Counted from the first letter of the stretch, positions 16,954 to 26,896 are shown. The stretch: 64,000 bases of DNA from Fibrella aquatilis (GCF_017353255.1 NZ_JAFMYU010000013.1:1-64000); one strand, 5' to 3'. Numbers and translations are program-made. The notes: generated by a model not told the origin, from the sequence alone.

Positions 16954-18240
16954 ATGCCTGCCTATAAAGTCTATATTTCTTCTACGTATGAGGATCTGAA
17001 ATTACACAGACAGGCTGTTTGGCGCGTGTTCCTGAAAAATACCGAGTGTTTCGAAGTACACGCGATGGAAGGGTATGTTGCCGAAAGTATTACACCGCTC
17101 AATAAGTGTATAGCCGATGTTGCAGCTTGTAACCTGTACATCCTGATTCTCAGTAATCGCTACGGCTACATTCCCGATGACCGGGTCGTAAACCCCAACG
17201 GATTGTCGATCACACAGTTGGAATATCAGACGGCCTATGCCCGCTACAAGCAGGGGCAGTGTAAACTGCTGTGTTTCATGGCTAGCGCTGACGAGAGTGT
17301 TTTTCCATTCGACAGCCTCGATCCTGAGGATCCCAAACGAGAGAAAATGAAGCAGTTTCGCAACATTGTGGGTATCGAGTTTGTGTGTGGCGAACCGTTT
17401 CGCTATGACTACGAACTTCGCGCCACCGTGCAGGATGCCCTGATTCGGGAATTGAGCTTGCAATTGCGCCCGGTTGACATGCATCTTAACGAGATTGTCA
17501 AACATTGTTGCGACCGCCGCCCTCAACTGGCCGACTTCTGGCGGCAGAACCGCACCGATCAGGCGTTCGCCGTTTACGAAATTCGCAGCCGCCCCGATGA
17601 CCTCGGCGATAATTTCATCAAACGGCTCGGCTGGGAATTCATGGATTGGCAACGGTTCAAGGTAACGCCCAGCCTGACGAGCAGTGACCTCTTCAATTCA
17701 ACCAACTTCGAGCGGTTAAAGCAAAATTTTCTGTATACGCTCTACACCGAGCTGTTCAAGACCGAACCCGACGGCCCCGTCACGCTGGAGGGTATTTTGC
17801 AACGCTGGAAGCACCCCTACATAGTCGTTAATTTTCTGCTCAACGACGACGTTGGACTTGTCAATACCGACCGGTGGACGTTGCTGATGCGCCTGTGCGC
17901 TGATGTTGAGCAGGCGTTGCAAGGGCGTACCCTGCCGCGTGTTTTTTTCTTCATCAACATCGACAGCGAAGAGCCGGAACCGACCGCTACCCCCGATAGC
18001 CTAACCACTTACCACCGCATTGATCTCATCAATCCGTTGGGCTATGCCGATCTGAAAAAGTGGTTCTACGCTTTCATGCGCGAAGACGAAGCCCTGTTCG
18101 ATCAGGTTGCACAGCAGTTTTTTATGCAGTCGAAGGCGGCGCGTCCGCTCACGATGCGCGTGGCGGAGAGCGAGTTGGGTAAGCTCATTAATCTGTGCAA
18201 CCGGACCGAGAAGTTCATTGACTACCTGGAAAACCTCTGA
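16954..18240 (+). CDS. DUF4062 protein with STAND-like (inactive) domain
   Basis: A 428-aa protein. Residues 1-110 are DUF4062 (MPAYKVYISSTYEDLKLHR, ILILSNRYGYIPDD, SITQLEYQTA), a TIR/deoxyribosyltransferase-like Rossmann fold found at the N-terminus of many conflict proteins. Residues about 185-400 (RPQLADFWRQN, YIVVNFLLNDD, PRVFFFINID, YFMQ-like ending) resemble the NTPase-dead STAND domains described in NTP-dependent conflict systems; no Walker A GKT/S is visible. First gene of a tight plus-strand array: 7 bp separate it from the MoxR gene. Likely a sensor or adaptor of that system. Confidence 0.75.
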   Translation: MPAYKVYISSTYEDLKLHRQAVWRVFLKNTECFEVHAMEGYVAESITPLNKCIADVAACNLYILILSNRYGYIPDDRVVNPNGLSITQLEYQTAYARYKQGQCKLLCFMASADESVFPFDSLDPEDPKREKMKQFRNIVGIEFVCGEPFRYDYELRATVQDALIRELSLQLRPVDMHLNEIVKHCCDRRPQLADFWRQNRTDQAFAVYEIRSRPDDLGDNFIKRLGWEFMDWQRFKVTPSLTSSDLFNSTNFERLKQNFLYTLYTELFKTEPDGPVTLEGILQRWKHPYIVVNFLLNDDVGLVNTDRWTLLMRLCADVEQALQGRTLPRVFFFINIDSEEPEPTATPDSLTTYHRIDLINPLGYADLKKWFYAFMREDEALFDQVAQQFFMQSKAARPLTMRVAESELGKLINLCNRTEKFIDYLENL

Positions 18241-18247
18241 TATACCT

Positions 18248-19207
18248 ATGCCTGCTCCCCTGCTCCTCCAGCGCATCGCCGTTAATAACGATCCCGGCCA
18301 GTACCAGATGAGTTCGGCCCTACAACGAGCTGTCGAATTGGCTATCGCGCTCAATAAGCCGCTGTTGGTGGGCGGCGAACCCGGAACAGGCAAAACGCAG
18401 TTAGCCCATGCCGTAGCCAGGCGGTTGCACGAACAGACCCAGGCTGATGCCGCTCCTTTTTTAGAGCGCGCGCTGCAATTTGACACGAAATCGTCGTCGG
18501 CGGCGAGCGATTTGTTTTACACCTACGATGCGGTGGGGCATTTCCGGGATAAACTAGGGCAGGGAGCCGATCAATTTATTGAGTTGAAAGCCCTGGGGGC
18601 CGCGTTTGCGCTATCGCAGGGGTTGGCGGCAGAAGGCGGCACATTGCCTGAACCCCTTGCCGAGCGAGTCGCCGCGAAGTACACTTACGGGCAGCGTACC
18701 GGGCAACCATTGAGCAGTGTCGTGCTGATCGACGAGGTTGACAAAGCACCCCGCGAGTTCCCAAACGACCTGCTGAATGAACTGGAATCGTTTTCCTACG
18801 AAATCCGCGAGCTAAATCACCGGCTCCACAAAGGCCCGGATGCCCGGATCGTCATTATCCTGACCAGTAATTTTGATAAGAACCTGCCCCCGGCGTTTTT
18901 GCGGCGGTGCGTTTATTATCATATACCGTTTCCCGAAACGGCTGATCTGCTAACCATTACGCAGCATCGGCTGTCGGTGGCCGAGTCGCCCAAACTGCTT
19001 GGCGCCATCAAGGTGTTTGAGCAATTGTACAGCCAAAACAAAACGGTACGTACCCCCTCTACGGGTGAGTTACTTGACTGGCTGGGCTACTTGACCCAGA
19101 CGGGCCTATTCGAGCAGTTGCAGACCATACCGCCCGAAAAAAACGACCCGCTCTATGAGACGTACCAACTCGTTACGAACAGTCTGGTGCTGAAAACCAA
19201 TCAGTAA
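18248..19207 (+). CDS. MoxR-like AAA+ ATPase
   Basis: A 319-aa protein counted from ATG 18248; the frame extends upstream to 18107 inside the previous gene and is rejected because the upstream stop at 18240 leaves a proper 7-bp gap. Walker A is GGEPGTGKTQ, Walker B is VVLIDEVDKAP, sensor 1 is ILTSNFDKN, and the Arg finger region is FLRRCVYY. MoxR ATPases remodel or load partner proteins, classically those with vWA domains. The vWA-like gene follows 13 bp later, the expected partnership. Probably the NTP-driven switch of the array. Confidence 0.92.
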   Translation: MPAPLLLQRIAVNNDPGQYQMSSALQRAVELAIALNKPLLVGGEPGTGKTQLAHAVARRLHEQTQADAAPFLERALQFDTKSSSAASDLFYTYDAVGHFRDKLGQGADQFIELKALGAAFALSQGLAAEGGTLPEPLAERVAAKYTYGQRTGQPLSSVVLIDEVDKAPREFPNDLLNELESFSYEIRELNHRLHKGPDARIVIILTSNFDKNLPPAFLRRCVYYHIPFPETADLLTITQHRLSVAESPKLLGAIKVFEQLYSQNKTVRTPSTGELLDWLGYLTQTGLFEQLQTIPPEKNDPLYETYQLVTNSLVLKTNQ

Positions 19208-19220
19208 CGCACCCACCGCC

Positions 19221-22200
19221 GTGTCTCGCCGCCCTACCCACGATGCTTCACCGCCGCGCACGATTTCGCTGGATGGCCTCATCGTGCGGTTGCAGAACGC
19301 GGGTTTCCAGCTACGCCCCGACGATTATGCGGAGATTCTTCAAGTCATCACGACGTTTTCGCCCCGAACTCCCGACGAACTTGCTGAGCGTATTGCCCCG
19401 TTGCTCGTCACGAGCGAGGAAGAGCAGCAGCGGTTCTACGCCCTCTTCGCCGAAGAGCAACGAAGCGGGCAACCAGTGGTGCCTCACCCCCCCAAACACC
19501 GCCCTTGGTTTGTTTGGACAGTGTTGGCGGGGTTGGTGGCGGTGGGGCTGTTGGCATGGTGGCGTTGGCCGAAGTCGGTACCGGTCCAAGAAACAACCAC
19601 GACCCAGCCCGACTCAACGTCGGTAATTTCTCCACCCCCAAATGAAAGCGACACGGCTACTGTACCACCTGAACGGCACCTGGTGGTTGTCTCATCGAGC
19701 GGGGATGTTAATCTTAGTAAGCTGGTAAACCCGTATCATCTGTGGGGGCCGATTGTACTGGGGCTGCTCTGCGCAGGCATGGGTACATACCTACTGCGGC
19801 GCGCCCGGCGGCGGGTACGTCGGGGAGCAGATGGCGGCGATGGTCCCGACCTGACAACTCGTTTTGGGGCCAATCAGCCGCCGTATGAGTTGCCTCTGCC
19901 CAATCGGGAGGCCGAACTGGTGCAACCGACGTCCGCCTTCAATACAGTTGTGCAGACCCTACGGCAGCGAAGCGAAGACGAAAGCACTACGCTCAATATC
20001 CGGCGCACACTCTCGGCCACGCTACGTAGCGGTGGCCTGCCCGACCTGGTATTTAGCCACCGGCTGCGCGAAGAAGAGTTTGTGTTTCTGATCGACGGAT
20101 CGCGGAGCCGCAGCCTCCAACGGCACCTGTTCGAGTATTATTTCCACGCGCTGTGCCGGGAGGGCGTTCATGCCGAGCGGTTCTTTTACCGGGTGCCGTT
20201 TGGGCTGGTCTATAACGACCGCTTCCCCGACGGCCTTCGCCTCGATCAGCTCGCCACCCGTTACGCCAACAGTACGTTGCTGCTCTGGGGCGATGGCTAC
20301 CCGCTACTCTTCGACGACTCGGACGTACTATTGCCCACGTACCTACCCGACCTGCGTCGCTTCGACCGCCGCGCCATCCTGACGCCCGTTCCCTTCGCCG
20401 ACTTGACGTACCGCGAACGGGCTTTGCAAAGCGAATTCGTGTTGCTCCCCGCCGACCTGCCCGGTCAACTCCGGCTGATGCAGGCCCTGCGCGATAATCG
20501 ACCCGACCAAACTACTTACCTCGAAACCTGCCGAGGGATGTACTCGACCGAAGATGTATCGTTCCGGCGCGTCTCAGAAGTGAAGACGTACCTGGCCGAC
20601 GACGACCTGTTTCAGTGGCTCTGCGCTACTGCGGTGTATGGCAAGGTACGTTGGGAGGTTGTCATCGAAATGGGCAACGCCGTATTGCCCGACCCTAAAA
20701 AGCTGACATACACCAACCTGCTGAAACTGGCCAGGATCAGTTGGCTCAACGAGGGTATCTTCCCCGACAAGCTCCGCTTCGAACTCCTCAAAGAACTCCG
20801 CCCCGACACCGAACGAAAAACCCGCGAACGCCTGCTCGACTTGCTCTACTACGCCGACGTGCGCTACCCCGATGGCTATTTCTTCGATGAAGAAAGGTAC
20901 CTACTACGTACCACCAATCAGTTCGTACTGCACCGCCACGATCCAAGTCAATACGCGAGTTACGCCGCCGCCGCACAGGAGTACGAACAACTCTGGCGCA
21001 CCAATCAGCTCCCCGACGGCACCACGGGCCTCTACCTGAACAACCCCGATGCCGCTTGGGATAACCTGCTCGGCGAAGGCCATGCACGGGTACGTCTCGG
21101 CGAACAGTTGACGACTGAGGCCACATCGGAAAGCCGCTGGCAGAAGGGTTGGCAGTTTAACCTGGGCCTCAATTTAATCGGCCTGGCAACGTTGCTTTGG
21201 CTTTACGCCGGGTACGTTAACTGGCAGAAACCCACATATGCATTGCAGGAAAGACAAATACCGTACGCATTTCAATTTGTAAGAAACCAATGTTTGCTGC
21301 CTCTCAAGCTACAAGAGCATAAATACGTGATACTGAAAATAAATGGAGTAGATAAACTATTAGATTTTAATGGCAGAGAGAATAGTACAGATACAGTTAT
21401 GTTGCCCTTCAAACAACTGCCTGCCGGCTTAGTAAATGTATCCTTCACTACAGGTATAAGTGAATATGATATAAAATACCCCGTCAGTCTGGACTTGTCC
21501 AAAGAACGTCACGTACTCGAAATGCGCGGTGATGGTTGTGACTCCCTTACATCGGCAATAACAGTCACTAAAGACTACAAACTGGAGTTTTTTTATTTTG
21601 AGAGAGTGCGTAACGGGATGAAGTTATCGGATAGCATACGCCGGGAAGTGCTTAGAAATAGGTATAACTTTCGGGATACCACAGTTAGATTCCAATCAAT
21701 AAATTTTAGCGTTTTGTCGCCAGCAGAAGCAATAAAACTTAATGTAACAACGAATCAGATTAGGTTCGATAACGGAAATGTAGAAGAACAGGATATAGCT
21801 ACTGATCTGCAATCGCAATTCAATAACCTGCCGATGGTAAAAGACAGAGGCATTCGGTTTGGCCTCTCGCGGGTGATGTACCAGAAAAGCCCGAATTATA
21901 TCAGCGTGTTTATTGTGGACGATGCGGCTGGTACGGTAACCACGCCGCCTGCGTCACTGTCGGGTAAGGGTAAGGTTTCGTCCCGGCCCCGTGCGGTACC
22001 ATCGCCTTCCAAGTTGGCTGTTCAGCAAACAGCCCCGCCCGAAAAACGACCCACTTACGAGGTTACTGTTCCTGACCAAACAACTCCGCCGAAGAAGCAG
22101 ACACCTTATGAAATTACTACTCCTAATACGCCGGTTACGAATCAGGTACCATCACAAGCACAAGTTGTTGCGCTTGCCACCAACCTTAACCTGCTCGACG

Positions 22201-22562
22201 TTTGGTACTATCAGATGAAGAATAGCAAATTCCAATTGGTCGGCGACGCCCAACTACCAACCGGCGACCAACGCGTAACCATCTATTTATTGCCAAATCT
22301 GCTTCCAACCCGCCTACCCGCCAGGCAGCGGTTGCAGGGTGTGAGTGATGATCTGTTAAGTCGGCTTAAGGCAGGAAGTAAGACCGGAACGCCCACAATC
22401 GAGGTAGCTGAGGATCTGGATCAGCTTGACGAGGCCGCCCGATCCCTGCTGCTTAGGCAGGCGGGTTGGGAAAAAGGGGCCATTCCAGCGCCACCCGCCG
22501 AGTATTCAGAAGGCGTTTGGGTCGCCGTCTTCGGCCAACGGGCCAGAGCTTTCGCGAAATAA
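19221..22562 (+). CDS. vWA-like membrane protein, MoxR partner
   Basis: A 1113-aa protein starting at GTG 19221. Residues 1-90 are helical; two transmembrane segments lie near 94-115 and 170-192; a vWA-like domain follows with FVFLIDGSRSRS near residue 290, which retains the DxSxS metal-site pattern. A third membrane segment is near 645-668, after which come beta-rich and Pro-rich parts. Such proteins are the partners of MoxR ATPases in conflict systems and may hold effectors at the membrane. Base composition falls sharply between about 21236 and 21840 (residues 673-873) and recovers after it, which suggests a swapped segment inside the gene. Confidence 0.75.
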   Translation: MSRRPTHDASPPRTISLDGLIVRLQNAGFQLRPDDYAEILQVITTFSPRTPDELAERIAPLLVTSEEEQQRFYALFAEEQRSGQPVVPHPPKHRPWFVWTVLAGLVAVGLLAWWRWPKSVPVQETTTTQPDSTSVISPPPNESDTATVPPERHLVVVSSSGDVNLSKLVNPYHLWGPIVLGLLCAGMGTYLLRRARRRVRRGADGGDGPDLTTRFGANQPPYELPLPNREAELVQPTSAFNTVVQTLRQRSEDESTTLNIRRTLSATLRSGGLPDLVFSHRLREEEFVFLIDGSRSRSLQRHLFEYYFHALCREGVHAERFFYRVPFGLVYNDRFPDGLRLDQLATRYANSTLLLWGDGYPLLFDDSDVLLPTYLPDLRRFDRRAILTPVPFADLTYRERALQSEFVLLPADLPGQLRLMQALRDNRPDQTTYLETCRGMYSTEDVSFRRVSEVKTYLADDDLFQWLCATAVYGKVRWEVVIEMGNAVLPDPKKLTYTNLLKLARISWLNEGIFPDKLRFELLKELRPDTERKTRERLLDLLYYADVRYPDGYFFDEERYLLRTTNQFVLHRHDPSQYASYAAAAQEYEQLWRTNQLPDGTTGLYLNNPDAAWDNLLGEGHARVRLGEQLTTEATSESRWQKGWQFNLGLNLIGLATLLWLYAGYVNWQKPTYALQERQIPYAFQFVRNQCLLPLKLQEHKYVILKINGVDKLLDFNGRENSTDTVMLPFKQLPAGLVNVSFTTGISEYDIKYPVSLDLSKERHVLEMRGDGCDSLTSAITVTKDYKLEFFYFERVRNGMKLSDSIRREVLRNRYNFRDTTVRFQSINFSVLSPAEAIKLNVTTNQIRFDNGNVEEQDIATDLQSQFNNLPMVKDRGIRFGLSRVMYQKSPNYISVFIVDDAAGTVTTPPASLSGKGKVSSRPRAVPSPSKLAVQQTAPPEKRPTYEVTVPDQTTPPKKQTPYEITTPNTPVTNQVPSQAQVVALATNLNLLDVWYYQMKNSKFQLVGDAQLPTGDQRVTIYLLPNLLPTRLPARQRLQGVSDDLLSRLKAGSKTGTPTIEVAEDLDQLDEAARSLLLRQAGWEKGAIPAPPAEYSEGVWVAVFGQRARAFAK

Positions 22563-22593
22563 AAATAACCCCCGCTGTCCACCACACGTACCC

Positions 22594-23066
22594 ATGAACA
22601 AGCTGTTTATCTCTTACCGCCGCGTTGATTCGGAAGATGCCACCGGACGCATCTACGACCGCCTCGAGGAGCGATACGGCGAAGACAACGTGTTCAAAGA
22701 CTTCAACTCGATCCCCGTTTCGGTCGATTTTCGGGAGTACGTCAAGACGTCGATTCTGGGAAGTCGTGTGACGCTCGTGGTAATTGGCCGGGGGGGCTCA
22801 ACGCGCCCGACGAACAGGGCAACCGCCGCCTCGACAACCCGGCAGATTTCGTACGGATCGAGATTGAAACGGCCCTCGATGCGCCTAACATGGCCGTCAT
22901 TCCAGTGCTGGTGGGGCGCGCCGTTATGCCCGCCGCTCATGCCCTGCCACCCTCGCTGCAAAAACTGGCATACCTCAATGCGGCGCAGGTACGTCCCGAT
23001 CCCGATTTTACCGACGACTTACAGGAACTCATGAACGGGACCGACCCACATATACACCTGTCGTAG
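22594..23066 (+). pseudogene. TIR domain protein, frameshifted at a G7 run
   Basis: From ATG 22594 the frame reads MNKLFISYRRVDSEDATGRIYDRLEE, a clear TIR box 1, up to TLVVIGRG. At a run of seven G (22788-22794) the frame is lost. The other frame continues perfectly with LNAPDEQGNRRLDNPADFVRIEIETAL, PVLVGRAVMPAAHALP and DDLQELMNGTDPHIHLS, stopping at 23064-23066. The candidate catalytic Glu (RIEIETAL) is in the second part. Intact length would be about 158 aa. The shift at a homopolymer could be a mutation, a sequencing error or a phase-variable switch. Confidence 0.85.
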
Positions 23067-23108
23067 ATACGTCGGTTGCTACCATTCGTTGGGTCTGTCA
23101 ACCGGTCG

Positions 23109-24026
23109 ATGTTGATAGGACTGATGCTCGTGTTGGTGGTGGGTATGGTAACGTATTTGAACGTTAATCGATACAGCCTTAAGTCGCATGAGGGATTACC
23201 AATGAAAGTTGGTGTCGACACTATGACGTATCCGGATACGATAGCTGCCGATACCTGGACTATTTCTCCCCCTACGCTTGATACCATCATTCCTTACAAC
23301 CCCAATTTCATTGGCAAACGGACAATTCCACTGCCCGACCTGACCGATCAACTCAGCACGGGGGATGTTCTCGACGGCCGGGTCTTCGACTATATCTACT
23401 ACTCGCTCATTATGGACGAACGCCGCGCCATGCCCCTCTACACCGCCTATAACATCGACCGCGAGCGCATGATACACGTTCCTCGCCAAGCTGACCATTG
23501 GGTGGTTGACCCGCGCATTCCAGCGGGCTTGCAAACCGACGAAACACTCTATGAGGGCAACGATTGGGACCGGGGCCACATGGTACCGCGACGCGCTGTT
23601 GCCTGGGGCGATTCGGCCACAGCCACGGCGGCAGCACAAGGCGTGTTCTATTATTCGAATACGGTACCACAACACCGGATTTTCAATCAGCGCAACTGGA
23701 ACGACCTGGAAAATTTCGTTCTACAAAAACTACGCCCTGATTCGAAACGGTTGAGTGTGTTTGCTGGGCCAGTAAGTCGCCTCACCGACATCGAATATCG
23801 GGGTCGTCGCGTTCCCCACTCATTTTGGATGATTACCGTGGTGAGCGACGAAACTAACCCGCGTAATTTCTTCGTCCATGCGTATCTGATGGACCAGTAC
23901 GCGCTGACAGCCAGCGGAACGTTTACCCCAACACAGCCTATCCAGCAGTTCGACCCGTCGGCTCATGGTGTGAGTGTTGCCCAGGTCGAAGCTGTAACTC
24001 CACTCAAATTTGGCAGCCTGCGCTAA
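23109..24026 (+). CDS. Membrane-anchored DNA/RNA non-specific endonuclease (NUC)
   Basis: A 305-aa protein from ATG 23109 (a TTG at 23076 would add 11 residues). One N-terminal transmembrane segment (IGLMLVLVVGMVTYLNV) precedes a linker and the NUC domain. The active-site motif is WDRGHMVPR with His157, followed by YYSNTVPQHRIFNQRNWNDLENFV, the Asn/Glu metal-site helix. These beta-beta-alpha-metal nucleases cut DNA and RNA without sequence preference. Together with the TIR and CHAT genes it is probably a lethal effector of the array; the membrane anchor may place the nuclease in the periplasm, where it would attack incoming DNA. Confidence 0.88.
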   Translation: MLIGLMLVLVVGMVTYLNVNRYSLKSHEGLPMKVGVDTMTYPDTIAADTWTISPPTLDTIIPYNPNFIGKRTIPLPDLTDQLSTGDVLDGRVFDYIYYSLIMDERRAMPLYTAYNIDRERMIHVPRQADHWVVDPRIPAGLQTDETLYEGNDWDRGHMVPRRAVAWGDSATATAAAQGVFYYSNTVPQHRIFNQRNWNDLENFVLQKLRPDSKRLSVFAGPVSRLTDIEYRGRRVPHSFWMITVVSDETNPRNFFVHAYLMDQYALTASGTFTPTQPIQQFDPSAHGVSVAQVEAVTPLKFGSLR

Positions 24027-24156
24027 CCAACAGGTGCCACGTGGAGCCGGGCTTACCGATTAGTCAATTCATCTGGCTTATGCGCCAGATCGCTCCATAA
24101 AAAGCTACATTGCTATCTCTTAGTCAAACAGATAACCCCCTAACCCAACGTAAATT

Positions 24157-24873
24157 ATGGGCCTTGCAGCGCAGTTTGAAACCATCATACACAAGCAACT
24201 CAACGTGCATGCTTCGTGGTTGCCTATTACCGTGCCCTATAAGCTCGGTGATTACGGGTTTATTTCCGATGGCGTATTTCAGAAAATCGGCAACGTCGCT
24301 GAGTTTAATATCACCTTCACGCAGGCGACGGGCAATGATGCAGCCCTCAACTTTACCTCAGACAGCGTGACGGCCATTGATAGCAGTGCAGGTGCAGCCG
24401 TAAGCGTCGATCCGGGAATTGAGATCAAGGCCAGCCTGACCTTTAAATTCAATAGCGACCGCTCGTTCTTGGTGAAAGCCCCCATCATCAACGTCGCTCA
24501 GATCGAGAACGTCAATCAGGTGGTTAATCAGCTTAAGCAGGTGGGCAATTGGCGGCGGAAGTTTATAGTGGTCTATCAAGTTTATACGGCGCAGAATCCC
24601 CTAATTATCTCGAACCTGGAAAGTGGCACCGAAGTAACCATCAGTGGTGATGGCACGGCCCCTAAGCCGTTCAATGTGGGGAGCGCGTCAGCCAAGTTTA
24701 GCCTGAAGACAAACAAAGAACTGGGCCTAGAACTAACGGGGCAAACAGGCCCTATAGCACTAGGGCTATTTAAACTCAACTGGCTGACGGGCAAGCCGAG
24801 TATTCTCGACAACGAAGATGATGAGGTAGAAGTAATCGACCTGAACGAGGAGCCACTTACAGATACGATTTAA
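24157..24873 (+). CDS. Uncharacterised beta-rich protein next to CHAT protease
   Basis: A 238-aa protein with no signal peptide and no family I can name. Residues 15-60 contain LPITVPYKLGDYGFISDGVFQKIGNVAEF; the middle is rich in alternating strands (VTAIDSSAGAAVSVDPGIEIKASLTFKF); the last 21 residues are strongly acidic (DNEDDEVEVIDLNEE). It ends 11 bp before the CHAT protease gene. Such a pair can be protease and substrate. Its size and acidic tail recall bacterial gasdermins, which CHAT proteases cleave near the C-terminus, but no gasdermin motif is evident, so this is only a hypothesis. Confidence 0.6.
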   Translation: MGLAAQFETIIHKQLNVHASWLPITVPYKLGDYGFISDGVFQKIGNVAEFNITFTQATGNDAALNFTSDSVTAIDSSAGAAVSVDPGIEIKASLTFKFNSDRSFLVKAPIINVAQIENVNQVVNQLKQVGNWRRKFIVVYQVYTAQNPLIISNLESGTEVTISGDGTAPKPFNVGSASAKFSLKTNKELGLELTGQTGPIALGLFKLNWLTGKPSILDNEDDEVEVIDLNEEPLTDTI

Positions 24874-24884
24874 CCGCAGCTAAT

Positions 24885-26861
24885 ATGGTCAGTCAACCCC
24901 AGCCGAAGAGCTCGTTGGGTAACCGCTCTGTGGCCCTTGAACTGCTTCGTACGGGTACACCCTACAACCAGACACTCTCGCCAGGTATAACATACCTGGC
25001 GGTTTGTGGCACGCACCCACCCGCCGAATTCAGAGTTAATCTGGAGCAGTTTAAGTTTGTGCGGTACCTACGCCTGCTGCGCTATCAGGCTGGGCTAGGG
25101 TCATCGATGCAATTGGCTAAAGAGGCCCTTCAGGACATTCTGACAGGGGTTTTTGAGGTTATACCAGCCCTTCAAATGGAGGCAGGCGTCAGTGAGGGAT
25201 GGCTGCACCTCCGCCTCGTGATGACTCCGCGCGAACTGGCTATGCTACCTTTCGAGCTGGCGCTCACACCTACCGGATTTCAGGGAGCCCGTGATAAGCC
25301 TTTTCTTCTGAATCAGCAGCGACTTACTACGCTAACACGGGAAGTAAGGCAGGTGGCCCCGCGTACGTACACCTGGCCTGCCAAACCCCGCATTTTGTTC
25401 GCCTGGGCAGCGCCTAAAAAGGCCGTCCCCTCCGACGAGCACGTAGCGGTTCTTAGGGACGCAATTGCTCCCTGGGTACGCCCCAAACAGGGATCGCTCG
25501 AGCTTGAGGCTGACGAAAGTCCCCTGCTGACCATCCTGCCCGAAGCACGGCCTGATCAACTTCGGGCTGCCGTGGTCAAGGCAGTGCAAGAGGGCAATCC
25601 CTATACACACGTACATATCCTTGCCCACGGCATGCTGCTCGATGACCCCGATACTGGGCAGCGGTTTGGCCTCGCCATGCACTTGCCTCGCCCGACATTG
25701 GCCAAAGACGGAACCACTACCCAAACTGACCGTGTCGATGCAGCACGCCTCACCGATGCCCTCGTGGTGGTACATAATGACCGTACTTATCGCCCTGCTG
25801 TTATTACGCTCATGGCTTGTGATGGCGGCAACGAAGGGACTAACATGGCGCCGGGGGGAAGTTTGGCTTATGCGCTGCACATGTCGGGTGTGCCTTACGT
25901 GCTGGCTTCTCAGTTTCCGCTTTCTGTGGAGGGGTCAGTGCAACTAATCAGAGACCTATACCCTCGTCTTCTTCATGGTGAAGACCCTCGAATAGCTCTT
26001 TACTACGCCCGAAATGCCATCAGTCAAGGCGATTTTCTTGATTGGGCGAGTCTGGTAGCTTACGCCCGATTTCCCGACGATCTGGAAGAACAACTCGACA
26101 AAGCGCAACTCCAGTTAGTGCTGGAGATGATGAAAACCGCCACCGCCTGGACTGACTATCTGCTTGCCCACCCGCCTGCTCAACAAGACACCTATACTAT
26201 GGTGCAGGCCCGGCTGGACGCCGCGATCGGAAAACTAGAAGACCTGCTGTCTCAACGGGTAGGCCCCGTTAGGAACCCCGCCCGTCTGGCCGAACACTTG
26301 GGCTTACTGGGCAGTGCCTATAAACGGCAGGCTGAGTTTTTTTTTCAGTTCAGCACCATACAAGTAGCCGACGCCGACTGGTCTGCCCAGTCAAAGATAG
26401 CCTTAGCCCGCGCTCGCGACTGCTATCAACGTGGCCACAACCTGTTACTAACCAATCACTGGACAGGCATTCAGCATCTCTCGCTGGTGGCCATCGGACA
26501 AGAAACGCTCGAAGCCGAACATGACCGATGGTGTGTGGTGCTGTTTGCGGCGGAGCAAGACTTGCAGAATTCCACTGATGAGGCACGTACATGGGCGCTA
26601 GGTACATTGGTTGAATTGTATCTGCTGCAACCGTTCACAAAGCCCACCACTGATTGGGTCACCTCAAAACAAACCGCCCTCGATAAAGCCTGTAGATACG
26701 TCGACGAACTAGCACAGTCAGGCCAACCGTTTGCTATCGAATCGACCGCCCGACAGCTCAATCGGTATGTAAAGTGGTGGGCCAATACGTACCCATCAGC
26801 TCTGACCGCACAGCTCAGCGAGATGGCGACCCAACTGCTTAAGCGGCTTACCCCAGCGTAA
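24885..26861 (+). CDS. CHAT domain caspase-like protease with helical C-terminus
   Basis: A 658-aa protein. Residues 60-400 form a CHAT (caspase HetF-associated with TPRs) domain. The catalytic dyad is His248 in HVHILAHGM and Cys312 in ITLMACDGG; the following SLAYALHMSGVPYVLASQFPLSVEGS is typical of CHAT. Residues 420-658 are helical, TPR- or CATRA-like. CHAT proteases cleave partner proteins when a sensor is activated, in bacteria most often causing cell death. It lies 11 bp after the unknown 238-aa gene and is the likely proteolytic switch of the array. Confidence 0.9.
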   Translation: MVSQPQPKSSLGNRSVALELLRTGTPYNQTLSPGITYLAVCGTHPPAEFRVNLEQFKFVRYLRLLRYQAGLGSSMQLAKEALQDILTGVFEVIPALQMEAGVSEGWLHLRLVMTPRELAMLPFELALTPTGFQGARDKPFLLNQQRLTTLTREVRQVAPRTYTWPAKPRILFAWAAPKKAVPSDEHVAVLRDAIAPWVRPKQGSLELEADESPLLTILPEARPDQLRAAVVKAVQEGNPYTHVHILAHGMLLDDPDTGQRFGLAMHLPRPTLAKDGTTTQTDRVDAARLTDALVVVHNDRTYRPAVITLMACDGGNEGTNMAPGGSLAYALHMSGVPYVLASQFPLSVEGSVQLIRDLYPRLLHGEDPRIALYYARNAISQGDFLDWASLVAYARFPDDLEEQLDKAQLQLVLEMMKTATAWTDYLLAHPPAQQDTYTMVQARLDAAIGKLEDLLSQRVGPVRNPARLAEHLGLLGSAYKRQAEFFFQFSTIQVADADWSAQSKIALARARDCYQRGHNLLLTNHWTGIQHLSLVAIGQETLEAEHDRWCVVLFAAEQDLQNSTDEARTWALGTLVELYLLQPFTKPTTDWVTSKQTALDKACRYVDELAQSGQPFAIESTARQLNRYVKWWANTYPSALTAQLSEMATQLLKRLTPA

Positions 26862-26896
26862 ACTACTATCAATCACCAGGTAAAACCAACGCACCT

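Noticed and set aside
18107-18247. Upstream start for the MoxR gene
   Set aside because: Lies inside the DUF4062 gene; the MoxR-like start at ATG 18248 follows the upstream stop by 7 bp.
24157-24873. Firm identification as a bacterial gasdermin
   Set aside because: Only size, acidic tail and CHAT neighbour suggest it; no sequence signature could be recognised, so it is given only as a hypothesis.
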